5,659 nucleotides of DNA from contig SXQV01000182.1 in the NCBI GenBank assembly GCA_005792805.1, positions 1-5,659 of the forward strand. The letters run 5' to 3'. The notes beneath the pieces are model-generated. The model did not search any database and was not told the origin of the DNA. It worked only from the letters and a program-made list of their open reading frames with translations. Of the stretch, positions 1 to 5,621 are shown piece by piece. Each line of letters opens with the position of its first letter. Within the stretch, counting starts at the first letter, position 1. This DNA comes from Methylococcaceae bacterium (lineage in GTDB: Bacteria; Pseudomonadota; Gammaproteobacteria; Methylococcales; Methylococcaceae). The position numbers and the translations under genes were made by a program.

Positions 1-22
1 CTACCAACTGAGCTATTCCCGC
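1..22 (-). tRNA. tRNA-Gly, 5' part only (cut by window edge)
   Basis: Read on the minus strand, these bases give a G-starting acceptor strand (GCGGGAA), then TAGCTCAGTTGGTAG, the usual D-arm sequence of bacterial tRNAs. From memory the 22 nt match the start of E. coli tRNA-Gly(GCC). The anticodon lies outside the window, so the identity rests on the acceptor/D-arm sequence and on the position behind pgsA, where E. coli carries glyW. Only 21 nt separate the pgsA stop from the tRNA, and a strong promoter overlaps the pgsA end, so the tRNA can be made both from its own promoter and by readthrough from uvrC-pgsA. Confidence 0.93.
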
Positions 23-40
23 ATCTGTTTGAAGCCGCGT

Positions 41-69
41 ATTCTAGGGAGGCGGGTTGGTGTTGTCAA
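41..69 (-). promoter_or_regulatory. sigma70-type promoter of tRNA-Gly
   Basis: On the minus strand a perfect -35 box TTGACA (69 to 64) is followed by exactly 17 bp and a -10 box TAGAAT (46 to 41). Downstream comes a GC-rich discriminator (ACGCGGC), so the transcript should start near 34, giving a short leader of about 12 nt before the tRNA. Near-consensus boxes with a GC-rich discriminator are the known pattern of stable-RNA promoters under growth-rate and ppGpp control. The whole promoter lies inside the end of pgsA: the -35 covers its Val-Asp-Asn codons and the pgsA stop codon TAG is the first half of the -10 box. Confidence 0.82.
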
Positions 70-640
70 CAAGATTGCCTTTGAAATCTTGAGAAAAAAC
101 GGGCATGGCGGCCCGTAAGTAAATCACCATGGACCATAGCGTCAGCGCGGCGGCGAGCAGCAAAAGCAACTGGCCGAGATTCTGAAGGTTGTCGCGCCAG
201 ACATCCATGCCCAGCAGGAGCAGGGTGATCGACACCATCTGCGCGGTTGTTTTCCACTTGCCCAGCTCGGACACGGCTACTTTTCTGCGTTCACCAATTT
301 CGGCCATCCACTCCCGCAAGGACGCAATGGTGATTTCCCGCCCAATGATAATGGCTGAAGCAATGGCTACGGTGGGGCTGGGGTCGGCCTGGACGATCAG
401 CACCAAAGTGACAGCCACCATCAGCTGGTCTGCCACCGGATCGAGAAAGGCGCCGAAACGAGTACTGAGGTTCAGGCGCCGGGCCAGGTAGCCATCCAGC
501 CAATCAGTCAGTCCGGCCAGCATGAAAACGATAGCGCAAAGCAAATGTGCGTTTGGCCACGGCAGATAGAACAAGACAACCAAAACCGGGATCAGGACGA
601 TCCTTAGTAAGGTCAGGTAAGTGGGGAGATTTAACTCCAT
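44..640 (-). CDS. pgsA: CDP-diacylglycerol--glycerol-3-phosphate 3-phosphatidyltransferase (phosphatidylglycerophosphate synthase)
   Basis: This inner-membrane enzyme transfers a phosphatidyl group from CDP-diacylglycerol to glycerol-3-phosphate, the committed step to phosphatidylglycerol and cardiolipin. The 198-residue product carries the complete CDP-alcohol phosphotransferase signature: D46, D49-G50, A53-R54, G63, D67 and D71, with correct spacing; the four aspartates bind metal and catalyse. Hydrophobic stretches at about 8-27, 33-45, 72-84, 90-100, 130-144 and 155-175 fit the family's six-helix fold. It is slightly longer than E. coli PgsA (about 182 residues) because of a polar tail ending in three prolines. 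The ATG start gives the expected N-terminus (MELNLPTYLTLLRI) and has a CAGGA ribosome site inside the end of uvrC. The uvrC stop is 3 nt upstream, so the genes are probably translationally coupled. The 3' end doubles as the tRNA-Gly promoter. The product call is firm; a different CDP-alcohol acceptor is unlikely given the neighbours. Confidence 0.95.
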   Translation of the reverse strand: MELNLPTYLTLLRIVLIPVLVVLFYLPWPNAHLLCAIVFMLAGLTDWLDGYLARRLNLSTRFGAFLDPVADQLMVAVTLVLIVQADPSPTVAIASAIIIGREITIASLREWMAEIGERRKVAVSELGKWKTTAQMVSITLLLLGMDVWRDNLQNLGQLLLLLAAALTLWSMVIYLRAAMPVFSQDFKGNLVDNTNPPP

Positions 641-643
641 TGC

Positions 644-2482
644 TCAATTTTCCTGTTCATGGAACGTATCGTATATGCGTTGTGCCAATTGAAGGCTGAT
701 TCCGTCTATTCGTGAAAGCGCGTCCACCCCGGCACGGCTAATTTCCCGCAATCCGCCAAATTGACGCAGCAATTGCTGACGCCGCTTGACACCTAAACCC
801 GGAATCGTCTCTAGCGTCGACGGTTTGCGTGCCTTGGCCCGTCTTTGCCGATGGCCCGTGATGGCAAACCGGTGGGCTTCGTCACGAATCTGCTGTATCA
901 GGAGCAGGGCTGGCGAGTTAGAGGGTAGCATGAAAGCAGGGGTGGATTCCGCAGGAATCAGCACTTCCATGCCGGGTTTCCTGTCAGGGCCCTTGGCGAT
1001 ACCGAGCGTCCGGATGGATGTCATCCCCAGCTTGCCGAGTGCCGTCATCACGGCGGCCACCTGTCCTTTGCCACCGTCGATAAAAAGAATATCTGGCGGT
1101 TCGATCTCACCCTCCTTGATTCGCCGGTAACGGCGACTCAAGGCCTGAGCTAGCGCGGCATAATCGTCGCCAGGTTTAATGCCTTCGATGTTGAAGCGGC
1201 GGTACGCCGACTTGACCGGCCCCTGCGGGTCAAAAACCACGCACGAGGCCACGGTAAGTTCACCTTGGGTATGGCTGATATCGAAGCATTCCAGTCTTTT
1301 AGGCGTTTCAGAACACTGTAGTGCCTGACCCAAGGCCACGAAGCGAGCGTGCATATCCTGCCGGTTGGCCAGTTTTGCCGTCAAGGCACTCTCTGCATTG
1401 GTTACGGCCAATTGCACCCGTCGTGCACGTTCGCCACGCAGCTTGCTGGAAATGCGCACGGCATGACCGGCCAGGCTCGCCAACATTTCTTCCAGCAGTG
1501 CTGGGTTTTCTACGGATTCGCTGATTAGGATTTCCCGGGGGATAGGCTTCCCCAGGTAATACTGGCCAATAAATGCCTGGATCAGGCTCTGGCTGTCTTG
1601 CTCTTCCGGCATTACCGGAAAGAAGGTTTGGTCGCCGATCTGCTGCCCACTGCGGATGATGACCATCTGGATGCAGGATGTATTGCCTCTCAGTGTGCAG
1701 GCGATGATGTCCACGTCACCTTGTTCGCCGTGTACAGATTGCCGCTCCAGTACCGTGCGCAAAGTTGCGATCTGATCACGATAGCGTGCGGCTTTTTCGA
1801 ACTTCAGTTCCGTGGCGGCTCTTTCCATTCGGTGGGCCAGTTTGTCGATCAATTGCCGCCCGTCACCTTCCAGGAACATCAGGGTGTCGTGTACATCCTC
1901 GGCATAGCTCGTAGCGTCAATCAGCCCAACGCAAGGGGCGGTGCAACGCTCAATCTGATATTCAAGGCAGGGGCGGCTGCGGTTCTCGAAAAAGGAGTCC
2001 CGGCATTGACGGACTGGAAAAATCTTCTGCAGCAACTTGAGGCTTTCGCGCACGGCGCTGGCGCTCGGATAAGGTCCGAAATAACGGCCTGCTGTGTTTT
2101 TGGTGCCGCGATGAAAGCTCAATCGTGGGAACGGTTGATGCGTGGTGACATAAATCGATGGATAGCTTTTGTCGTCACGCAGCGTAATGTTGTATCGGGG
2201 TTTGTGTCGCTTGATTAGCTGACTTTCCAGTAATAGCGCCTCACCCTCCGTATGCGTCACGCGGACGTCGACGCTGTGTATCCGCGCCACCATGGCTTGT
2301 TGCTTGGGTGAGCAATCCCTGGAGGAAAAGTAGCTGGACACCCGCTTCTTGAGGTTCTTTGCCTTGCCTACATAAATGACCTCGCCTTTCTGGTCCAGCA
2401 TGCGATACACACCCGGCCTTTGGGTCAGTGACTCCAGAAAGGCGGTAATGTCGAAATCGGTGGAAGGTTCAAGGTCGGTCAT
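644..2482 (-). CDS. uvrC: UvrABC excinuclease subunit C
   Basis: UvrC makes both incisions, 3' and 5' of a bulky DNA lesion, after UvrA and UvrB have located it (nucleotide excision repair, cytoplasm). The 612-residue product is near the E. coli length (610). Domains in order: N-terminal GIY-YIG nuclease at about 20-100 with G24-V-Y, Y37-V-G, R47, E86 and N98 (3' cut); four cysteines C160, C172, C180 and C184 with the 12-8-4 spacing of the E. coli UvrC iron-sulfur ligands; a UVR helical motif at about 208-244 that contacts UvrB; an RNase H-like nuclease with D401, D440, D469 and H537 (5' cut); and a tandem helix-hairpin-helix DNA-binding region at about 556-610. All catalytic residues are present. 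The ATG at 2482-2480 gives the family-typical N-terminus but has no clear Shine-Dalgarno. The gene leads the uvrC-pgsA-tRNA-Gly unit and diverges from the AAA gene. No uvrY (response regulator), which precedes uvrC in E. coli, is present here. Confidence 0.98.
   Translation of the reverse strand: MTDLEPSTDFDITAFLESLTQRPGVYRMLDQKGEVIYVGKAKNLKKRVSSYFSSRDCSPKQQAMVARIHSVDVRVTHTEGEALLLESQLIKRHKPRYNITLRDDKSYPSIYVTTHQPFPRLSFHRGTKNTAGRYFGPYPSASAVRESLKLLQKIFPVRQCRDSFFENRSRPCLEYQIERCTAPCVGLIDATSYAEDVHDTLMFLEGDGRQLIDKLAHRMERAATELKFEKAARYRDQIATLRTVLERQSVHGEQGDVDIIACTLRGNTSCIQMVIIRSGQQIGDQTFFPVMPEEQDSQSLIQAFIGQYYLGKPIPREILISESVENPALLEEMLASLAGHAVRISSKLRGERARRVQLAVTNAESALTAKLANRQDMHARFVALGQALQCSETPKRLECFDISHTQGELTVASCVVFDPQGPVKSAYRRFNIEGIKPGDDYAALAQALSRRYRRIKEGEIEPPDILFIDGGKGQVAAVMTALGKLGMTSIRTLGIAKGPDRKPGMEVLIPAESTPAFMLPSNSPALLLIQQIRDEAHRFAITGHRQRRAKARKPSTLETIPGLGVKRRQQLLRQFGGLREISRAGVDALSRIDGISLQLAQRIYDTFHEQEN
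651..655 (-). promoter_or_regulatory. ribosome binding site of pgsA inside uvrC
   Basis: Minus-strand CAGGA (in CAGGAAAATTGA) lies 10 nt before the pgsA ATG and forms part of the last sense codons of uvrC. It supports the ATG at 640-638 as the true start and suggests that ribosomes finishing uvrC help to load pgsA. Confidence 0.6.
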
Positions 2483-2516
2483 GGCAGGATGAAACGGGCC
2501 CGAAGATTGGATTGGT

Positions 2517-2526
2517 CATTATAATG
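2517..2526. promoter_or_regulatory. palindromic -10 element, candidate bidirectional promoter for uvrC and the AAA gene
   Basis: CATTATAATG is a perfect 10-bp palindrome that presents consensus TATAAT on both strands (2520-2525 on plus; 2523-2518 on minus). Predicted start sites are near 2532 rightwards and near 2511 leftwards, giving leaders of about 42 nt to the AAA ATG at 2574 and about 29 nt to the uvrC ATG. I find no good -35 hexamer at 16-18 bp in either direction and no TG extension, so activity may be modest or may need an activator. Symmetric -10 elements driving divergent transcription are a known class in bacteria. The assignment to both genes is inference from position. Confidence 0.5.
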
Positions 2527-2573
2527 TTGCGCTGACACGCAGGATGCCCGTAACACCTTTTGGATGGTTCGCT

Positions 2574-4052
2574 ATGAATGACTCTCTCAATCCCCGGCTG
2601 ACGAAGGGTTTGCTCAACCAATATCCTCTGATCTATGTTCAAAGCAGGGAAGAGCAACGGCTTGAACGCCAGCTGAAGCAATTGTCACAGATCCACTATG
2701 GGGATGACCGTTCGATTCTGGAGTGGAGTGCCGCAGAGGGCTTGGCTGGGGCTGAAACGCTGACCGATCCATTAGCCGTGGTCCAGGCTATCCGGCGTGC
2801 GGACAAGGCCTGTTTTTATTTGCTGCGAGATCTCCCGGCCCTGTTTGCAGATAACCCGGTGCTGGTTCGGGCACTACGGGATCTTTATCGCGACCTCGCC
2901 GGCAAAAATCGCTTCGTGTTCATTTCGCATCCCGGTCTTTTGCTGCCGGAAGAGTTGAAGGGCCAGTTATGGCTGGTTGATCTTGGCATGCCTGGCGGGG
3001 ATGAGATTCTGGAGTATCTGAAGGGAGTGCTTGCAGCAGAAGGCAAGGGGGCCAGTGTCGATGAGGGCTGGTATCAGCAGTGTGCCACCGCCATGAAGGG
3101 GCTGACCCTGGACGAGATTCGCCATTTGGTCCACGGCTGGTCGAGCGAAGGTCGCTTTGATTTGCAAACAGTGCTACCAGACATCTACGCTGACAAGACG
3201 GCGGCCTTGCAGAAGGAGGGCTGTCTCCAGTTCATTTCCAAGAGTATCGAGGTCGATCAGGTCGGCGGACTTGAAAACCTGAAGGAATGGGTGATGGGGC
3301 GTAAATCACTGTTCAGCCGGCAGTCTTTCCAGACCGGTATTCCAATGCCGGCAGGTATCCTTTTCATGGGGATCAGCGGCTGCGGCAAGAGCATGGCGGC
3401 CAAGGTAATCGCGAGTGCCTGGAATTTGCCGCTAGTGCGGCTGGACATGAATCTGGTGATGTCCGGTGCTTTCGGTTCACCGGAATATGCTTTCGATCGC
3501 GCACTGCGCACGGCCGAAAATATTTCGCCTCTGGTGCTATGGATCGACGAAATGGAAAACAGCTTCGGTTATGACAGCATGTCGGGAACCACCGGAGGCA
3601 GCAGCAGTATTTTCTCTAGTTTTCTCACCTGGATGCAGGAAAAACCCCCGCAGGTGTTTGTCGTGGCGACGGCCAACCGGATCGAGAAACTCCCCGCCGA
3701 GGTTATCCGTAAGGGGCGCTTTGATCAGCTCTTTTTCCTGGACCTTCCTGCCGACGAAGAGCGCCGGGCGATTTTCAGAATTCATATCAAGGCCTATGGC
3801 GCCGATCCGGAGACGTTCAACATGAACCTGCTATCCATTGTTACCAAGGACTGGAGTGGTGCGGAGATTGAGCAGGCTGTCAAAGCAGCACGTATCCATG
3901 CTTTCCAGGAGGGGCGGGTATTTGACGAGAAGGATATTACCTACACATCCGCTCGTATGGTGCCCTTGTCCCGCACGATGGAGGAGCAGATCAAGCATTT
4001 GCGGCAATGGTCCCAGACACGCGCTACCCCGGCCTCGAAAAAAGCAGCGTAA
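2574..4052 (+). CDS. Ycf46-type AAA family ATPase, function unknown
   Basis: Predicted soluble ATPase of 492 residues with no signal peptide or membrane segment. The C-terminal module (about 227-470) is a classical AAA domain: Walker A GISGCGKS at 266-273, Walker B VLWIDE at 321-326, sensor-1 N368 in VATAN, candidate arginine fingers R379 and R382 in RKGRFD, and a lid with WSGAEIEQAV at 437-446. The VGGLENLKEWV and PLSRTMEEQI blocks resemble the Ycf46 family (chloroplast-encoded Ycf46 and cyanobacterial homologues), in which a cyanobacterial member has been linked to CO2 utilisation; the biochemical role is unknown. The N-terminal half (about 15-200) resembles a degenerate AAA fold without Walker motifs. 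The pore-loop position reads SGAFGS and lacks the usual aromatic. The ATG at 2574 is preferred over an in-frame ATG at 2544: it has GGATGG just upstream, whereas 2544 would sit only about 12 nt from the predicted transcript start with AGG directly abutting it. The gene diverges from uvrC and is followed by gltX after 139 nt; neither neighbour indicates its job. Confidence 0.88.
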   Translation: MNDSLNPRLTKGLLNQYPLIYVQSREEQRLERQLKQLSQIHYGDDRSILEWSAAEGLAGAETLTDPLAVVQAIRRADKACFYLLRDLPALFADNPVLVRALRDLYRDLAGKNRFVFISHPGLLLPEELKGQLWLVDLGMPGGDEILEYLKGVLAAEGKGASVDEGWYQQCATAMKGLTLDEIRHLVHGWSSEGRFDLQTVLPDIYADKTAALQKEGCLQFISKSIEVDQVGGLENLKEWVMGRKSLFSRQSFQTGIPMPAGILFMGISGCGKSMAAKVIASAWNLPLVRLDMNLVMSGAFGSPEYAFDRALRTAENISPLVLWIDEMENSFGYDSMSGTTGGSSSIFSSFLTWMQEKPPQVFVVATANRIEKLPAEVIRKGRFDQLFFLDLPADEERRAIFRIHIKAYGADPETFNMNLLSIVTKDWSGAEIEQAVKAARIHAFQEGRVFDEKDITYTSARMVPLSRTMEEQIKHLRQWSQTRATPASKKAA

Positions 4053-4101
4053 TCCTTGCCGACCCATGCTGGAAATTCATCGGCCCATCGATCTGTCGCT
4101 T

Positions 4102-4110
4102 TGCTAAGAT
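4102..4110 (+). promoter_or_regulatory. candidate extended -10 promoter of gltX
   Basis: TGCTAAGAT combines a TG extension with a -10 hexamer TAAGAT (4105-4110; 5 of 6 matches to TATAAT). No -35 hexamer is recognisable at 17 bp, which is tolerated by extended -10 promoters. The predicted start near 4117 leaves a leader of about 75 nt before the gltX ATG, containing a G run and a hairpin. It is the best candidate in the 139 nt between the AAA gene and gltX. Confidence 0.45.
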
Positions 4111-4122
4111 AAATACCCAAAA

Positions 4123-4140
4123 GGGGGGGGTTGAATCCCC
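4123..4140 (+). other. eight-G run with small hairpin in the gltX leader
   Basis: Eight consecutive G (4123-4130) follow AAAA and precede TTGAAT and CCCC (4137-4140). GGGG and CCCC can form a 4-bp stem with a 6-nt loop, and CCC at 4116-4118 could instead pair with the first G residues across AAAA. The run begins only about 6 nt after the predicted transcript start. No function is established; the arrangement is what is seen. Confidence 0.4.
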
Positions 4141-4147
4141 AGTTTTC

Positions 4148-4169
4148 CGGCGTCCCGCGTGGGGCGCCG
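4148..4169 (+). terminator. GC-rich hairpin with a loose T-rich tail between the AAA gene and gltX
   Basis: CGGCGTCCC (4148-4156) pairs with GGGGCGCCG (4161-4169) as a 9-bp stem with one G-T pair and a GCGT loop. TTTCATTTT (4170-4178) follows. This could be a weak intrinsic terminator of the AAA transcript, or a leader structure (attenuator-like) of gltX, since it lies downstream of the candidate gltX promoter. The tail is interrupted by CA, which lowers confidence in efficient termination. Confidence 0.5.
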
Positions 4170-4179
4170 TTTCATTTTC

Positions 4180-4183
4180 AGGA
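4180..4183 (+). promoter_or_regulatory. Shine-Dalgarno site that fixes the gltX start
   Basis: AGGA lies 8 nt upstream of the ATG at 4192 and directly behind the leader hairpin. It favours this ATG over the in-frame GTG at 4159, which lies inside the hairpin loop and has no ribosome site. Confidence 0.7.
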
Positions 4184-4191
4184 CGTTCGTT

Positions 4192-5595
4192 ATGACTATC
4201 CGTACCCGATTCGCACCCAGCCCAACAGGCTACCTTCATGTCGGTGGTGCTCGTACCGCCCTTTTTTCCTGGCTTTATGCCCGCAAGCATGGCGGCACTT
4301 TTGTGCTGCGAATCGAAGACACTGACCTTGAGCGCTCCACGGCGGAATCGGTGAACGCGATCCTTGAAGGAATGACCTGGCTGGGTCTGGAATATGACGA
4401 AGGTCCGTTCTACCAGACCCACCGGTTTGATCGTTACAAGGCGTTGATTCAGCAGCTCGTCGATGAAGGCAAGGCTTACCACTGCTATTGCAGCAAGGAA
4501 GAGTTGGACGATATGCGCGAAGCTCAGATGGCGCTCAAGGAAAATCCGCGCTACGACGGACGCTGTCGTCATCGGGCGGAACCTAGGGAGGGTGTGTCAC
4601 CGGTCGTGCGTTTTCGCAATCCGGATGAGGGAGCCGTGGTAATCGATGATCAGGTTAAAGGCCAGATCGTCGTGCGCAATGCTGAGCTGGATGATCTCAT
4701 CATTGCTCGGTCCGATGGGTCTCCCACCTATAACTTCACGGTCGTCGTCGATGATCTGGACATGCGTATAACCCATGTCATGCGCGGGGATGATCACGTT
4801 AACAATACTCCCCGGCAGATTAATATCCTGAAAGCATTAGGGGCTGAATTGCCGAAATATGGCCATGTGCCGATGATCCTCGGCGCAGATGGCGCGAGGC
4901 TTTCAAAGCGGCACGGTGCGGTCAGCGTCATGCAATATCGCGATGACGGTTTTTTGCCTGAAGCGGTTCTTAATTACCTTGTCCGCCTAGGGTGGTCCCA
5001 CGGCGACCAAGAGATTTTCTCCATTGATGAAATGATCGAGTACTTCGATGTGGGAGATATTAATCACTCTGCTTCCACCTTCAACCCAGATAAGCTGTTG
5101 TGGCTGAATCATCACTATCTGATGCACGGCGATCCGGTTCACGTTGCTCATCACCTTCGCTGGCATCTGGGTCGAATAGGCATTGATCCCACTGAAGGGC
5201 CGGATCCTGTTGAGGTCGTCAAGGCGCAGCGCGAGCGCAACAAGACATTGGTAGAAATGGCGGAAGCCAGCGCTTTCTTCTACCGCGATGTTCATCAGTA
5301 TGATGAAAAGGCGGCGAAGAAGCATTTGACGCCGGAGGCAGTTGACGGTCTGTCGATGTTGCGTGACACACTGGGCGCCCTTCGTCCGTGGGTGAGGGAA
5401 AGTATTCACGACCTGATCGCCGCAACCGCCGAAGCGCTGGAAGTGAAAATGGGCGGCATTGCACAGCCCTTGCGTGTTGCCGTTTCTGGGACATCCGTCT
5501 CTCCGCCTATCGACCTGACCTTGGAAATTCTTGGTCAGGAAAAAACGCTGGCACGCATTGATCAGGCATTGAACTGGATCGGAAAAAAAACCTAG
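4192..5595 (+). CDS. gltX: glutamyl-tRNA synthetase (glutamate--tRNA ligase)
   Basis: This cytoplasmic class I aminoacyl-tRNA synthetase charges tRNA-Glu with glutamate for translation and, through glutamyl-tRNA reductase, for haem synthesis in most proteobacteria. The 467-residue product is close to E. coli GltX (471). The Rossmann catalytic domain has the HIGH-class motif HVGG (16-19) inside PSPTGYLHVGG and the KMSKS-class motif RLSKR (236-240) in DGARLSKRHG. A zinc site with C98, C100, C125 and H127 matches the E. coli positions exactly. The region after about residue 310 is the helical anticodon-binding part. FAPSPTG, RIEDTD and MRGDDH are further family signatures. The ATG start gives the canonical N-terminus MTIRTRFAPSPTGYLHVGG and has an AGGA site. 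It appears to be the discriminating, zinc-containing bacterial type; whether it also charges tRNA-Gln cannot be told here. The gene probably has its own promoter and leader, and its last codons form the upstream and -35 elements of the tRNA-Ala promoter. Confidence 0.98.
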   Translation: MTIRTRFAPSPTGYLHVGGARTALFSWLYARKHGGTFVLRIEDTDLERSTAESVNAILEGMTWLGLEYDEGPFYQTHRFDRYKALIQQLVDEGKAYHCYCSKEELDDMREAQMALKENPRYDGRCRHRAEPREGVSPVVRFRNPDEGAVVIDDQVKGQIVVRNAELDDLIIARSDGSPTYNFTVVVDDLDMRITHVMRGDDHVNNTPRQINILKALGAELPKYGHVPMILGADGARLSKRHGAVSVMQYRDDGFLPEAVLNYLVRLGWSHGDQEIFSIDEMIEYFDVGDINHSASTFNPDKLLWLNHHYLMHGDPVHVAHHLRWHLGRIGIDPTEGPDPVEVVKAQRERNKTLVEMAEASAFFYRDVHQYDEKAAKKHLTPEAVDGLSMLRDTLGALRPWVRESIHDLIAATAEALEVKMGGIAQPLRVAVSGTSVSPPIDLTLEILGQEKTLARIDQALNWIGKKT

Positions 5596-5621
5596 ACAGG
5601 GTGGATTCATTTCTTTATCAT
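5583..5621 (+). promoter_or_regulatory. sigma70-type promoter of tRNA-Ala with A-tract upstream element
   Basis: The -35 box TAGACA (5593-5598; 5 of 6 matches) and -10 box TATCAT (5616-5621) are separated by exactly 17 bp. A GC-rich discriminator (TCGCGGC) follows, and the start should be near 5628, about 11 nt before the tRNA. Eight A residues at 5583-5590 lie at about -45 to -38, where the alpha subunit of RNA polymerase contacts UP elements. The promoter overlaps gltX: the A-tract encodes its last Gly-Lys-Lys-Thr residues and the stop codon TAG is the first half of the -35 box. Confidence 0.75.

Noticed and set aside
1598..2218. 206-codon open frame on the plus strand
   Set aside because: It lies fully antisense to the conserved UvrC domains, shows no recognisable family or ribosome site, and is explained by codon bias of uvrC.
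2506..2515. Direct repeat ATTGG-ATTGG near the divergent promoter
   Set aside because: Only two 5-bp copies; too short to support as a binding site without comparative data.
2544..2573. Upstream in-frame ATG of the AAA gene (adds ten residues)
   Set aside because: AGG directly abuts this ATG, leaving no proper spacing, and it would be only about 12 nt from the predicted transcript start. The ATG at 2574 has a better-placed GGATGG and gives a family-like N-terminus.
2574..4052. Rubisco activase type (CbbX or CbbQ), FtsH or proteasomal ATPase identity for the AAA protein
   Set aside because: No membrane segment or zinc protease domain (FtsH), no coiled-coil/OB N-terminus (proteasomal ATPase), and no Rubisco genes nearby; the VGGLENLKEWV and PLSRTMEEQI blocks fit the Ycf46 type better.
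4159..4191. GTG at 4159 as the gltX start
   Set aside because: It lies in the loop of the leader hairpin without a ribosome site; the ATG at 4192 gives the canonical GltX N-terminus and has AGGA 8 nt upstream.
4024..4572. 182-codon open frame on the minus strand spanning the gltX start
   Set aside because: It crosses the AAA gene end, the leader and gltX on the opposite strand; no plausible start signal or family resemblance.
5583..5590. A8 run as a programmed frameshift site in gltX
   Set aside because: It lies four codons before the stop, shifting there would only replace the last residues, and no downstream stimulatory structure is seen; an UP-element role is more economical.
4987..5610. 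207-codon open frame on the minus strand
   Set aside because: Antisense to the conserved C-terminal part of gltX; its translation has no recognisable domain.
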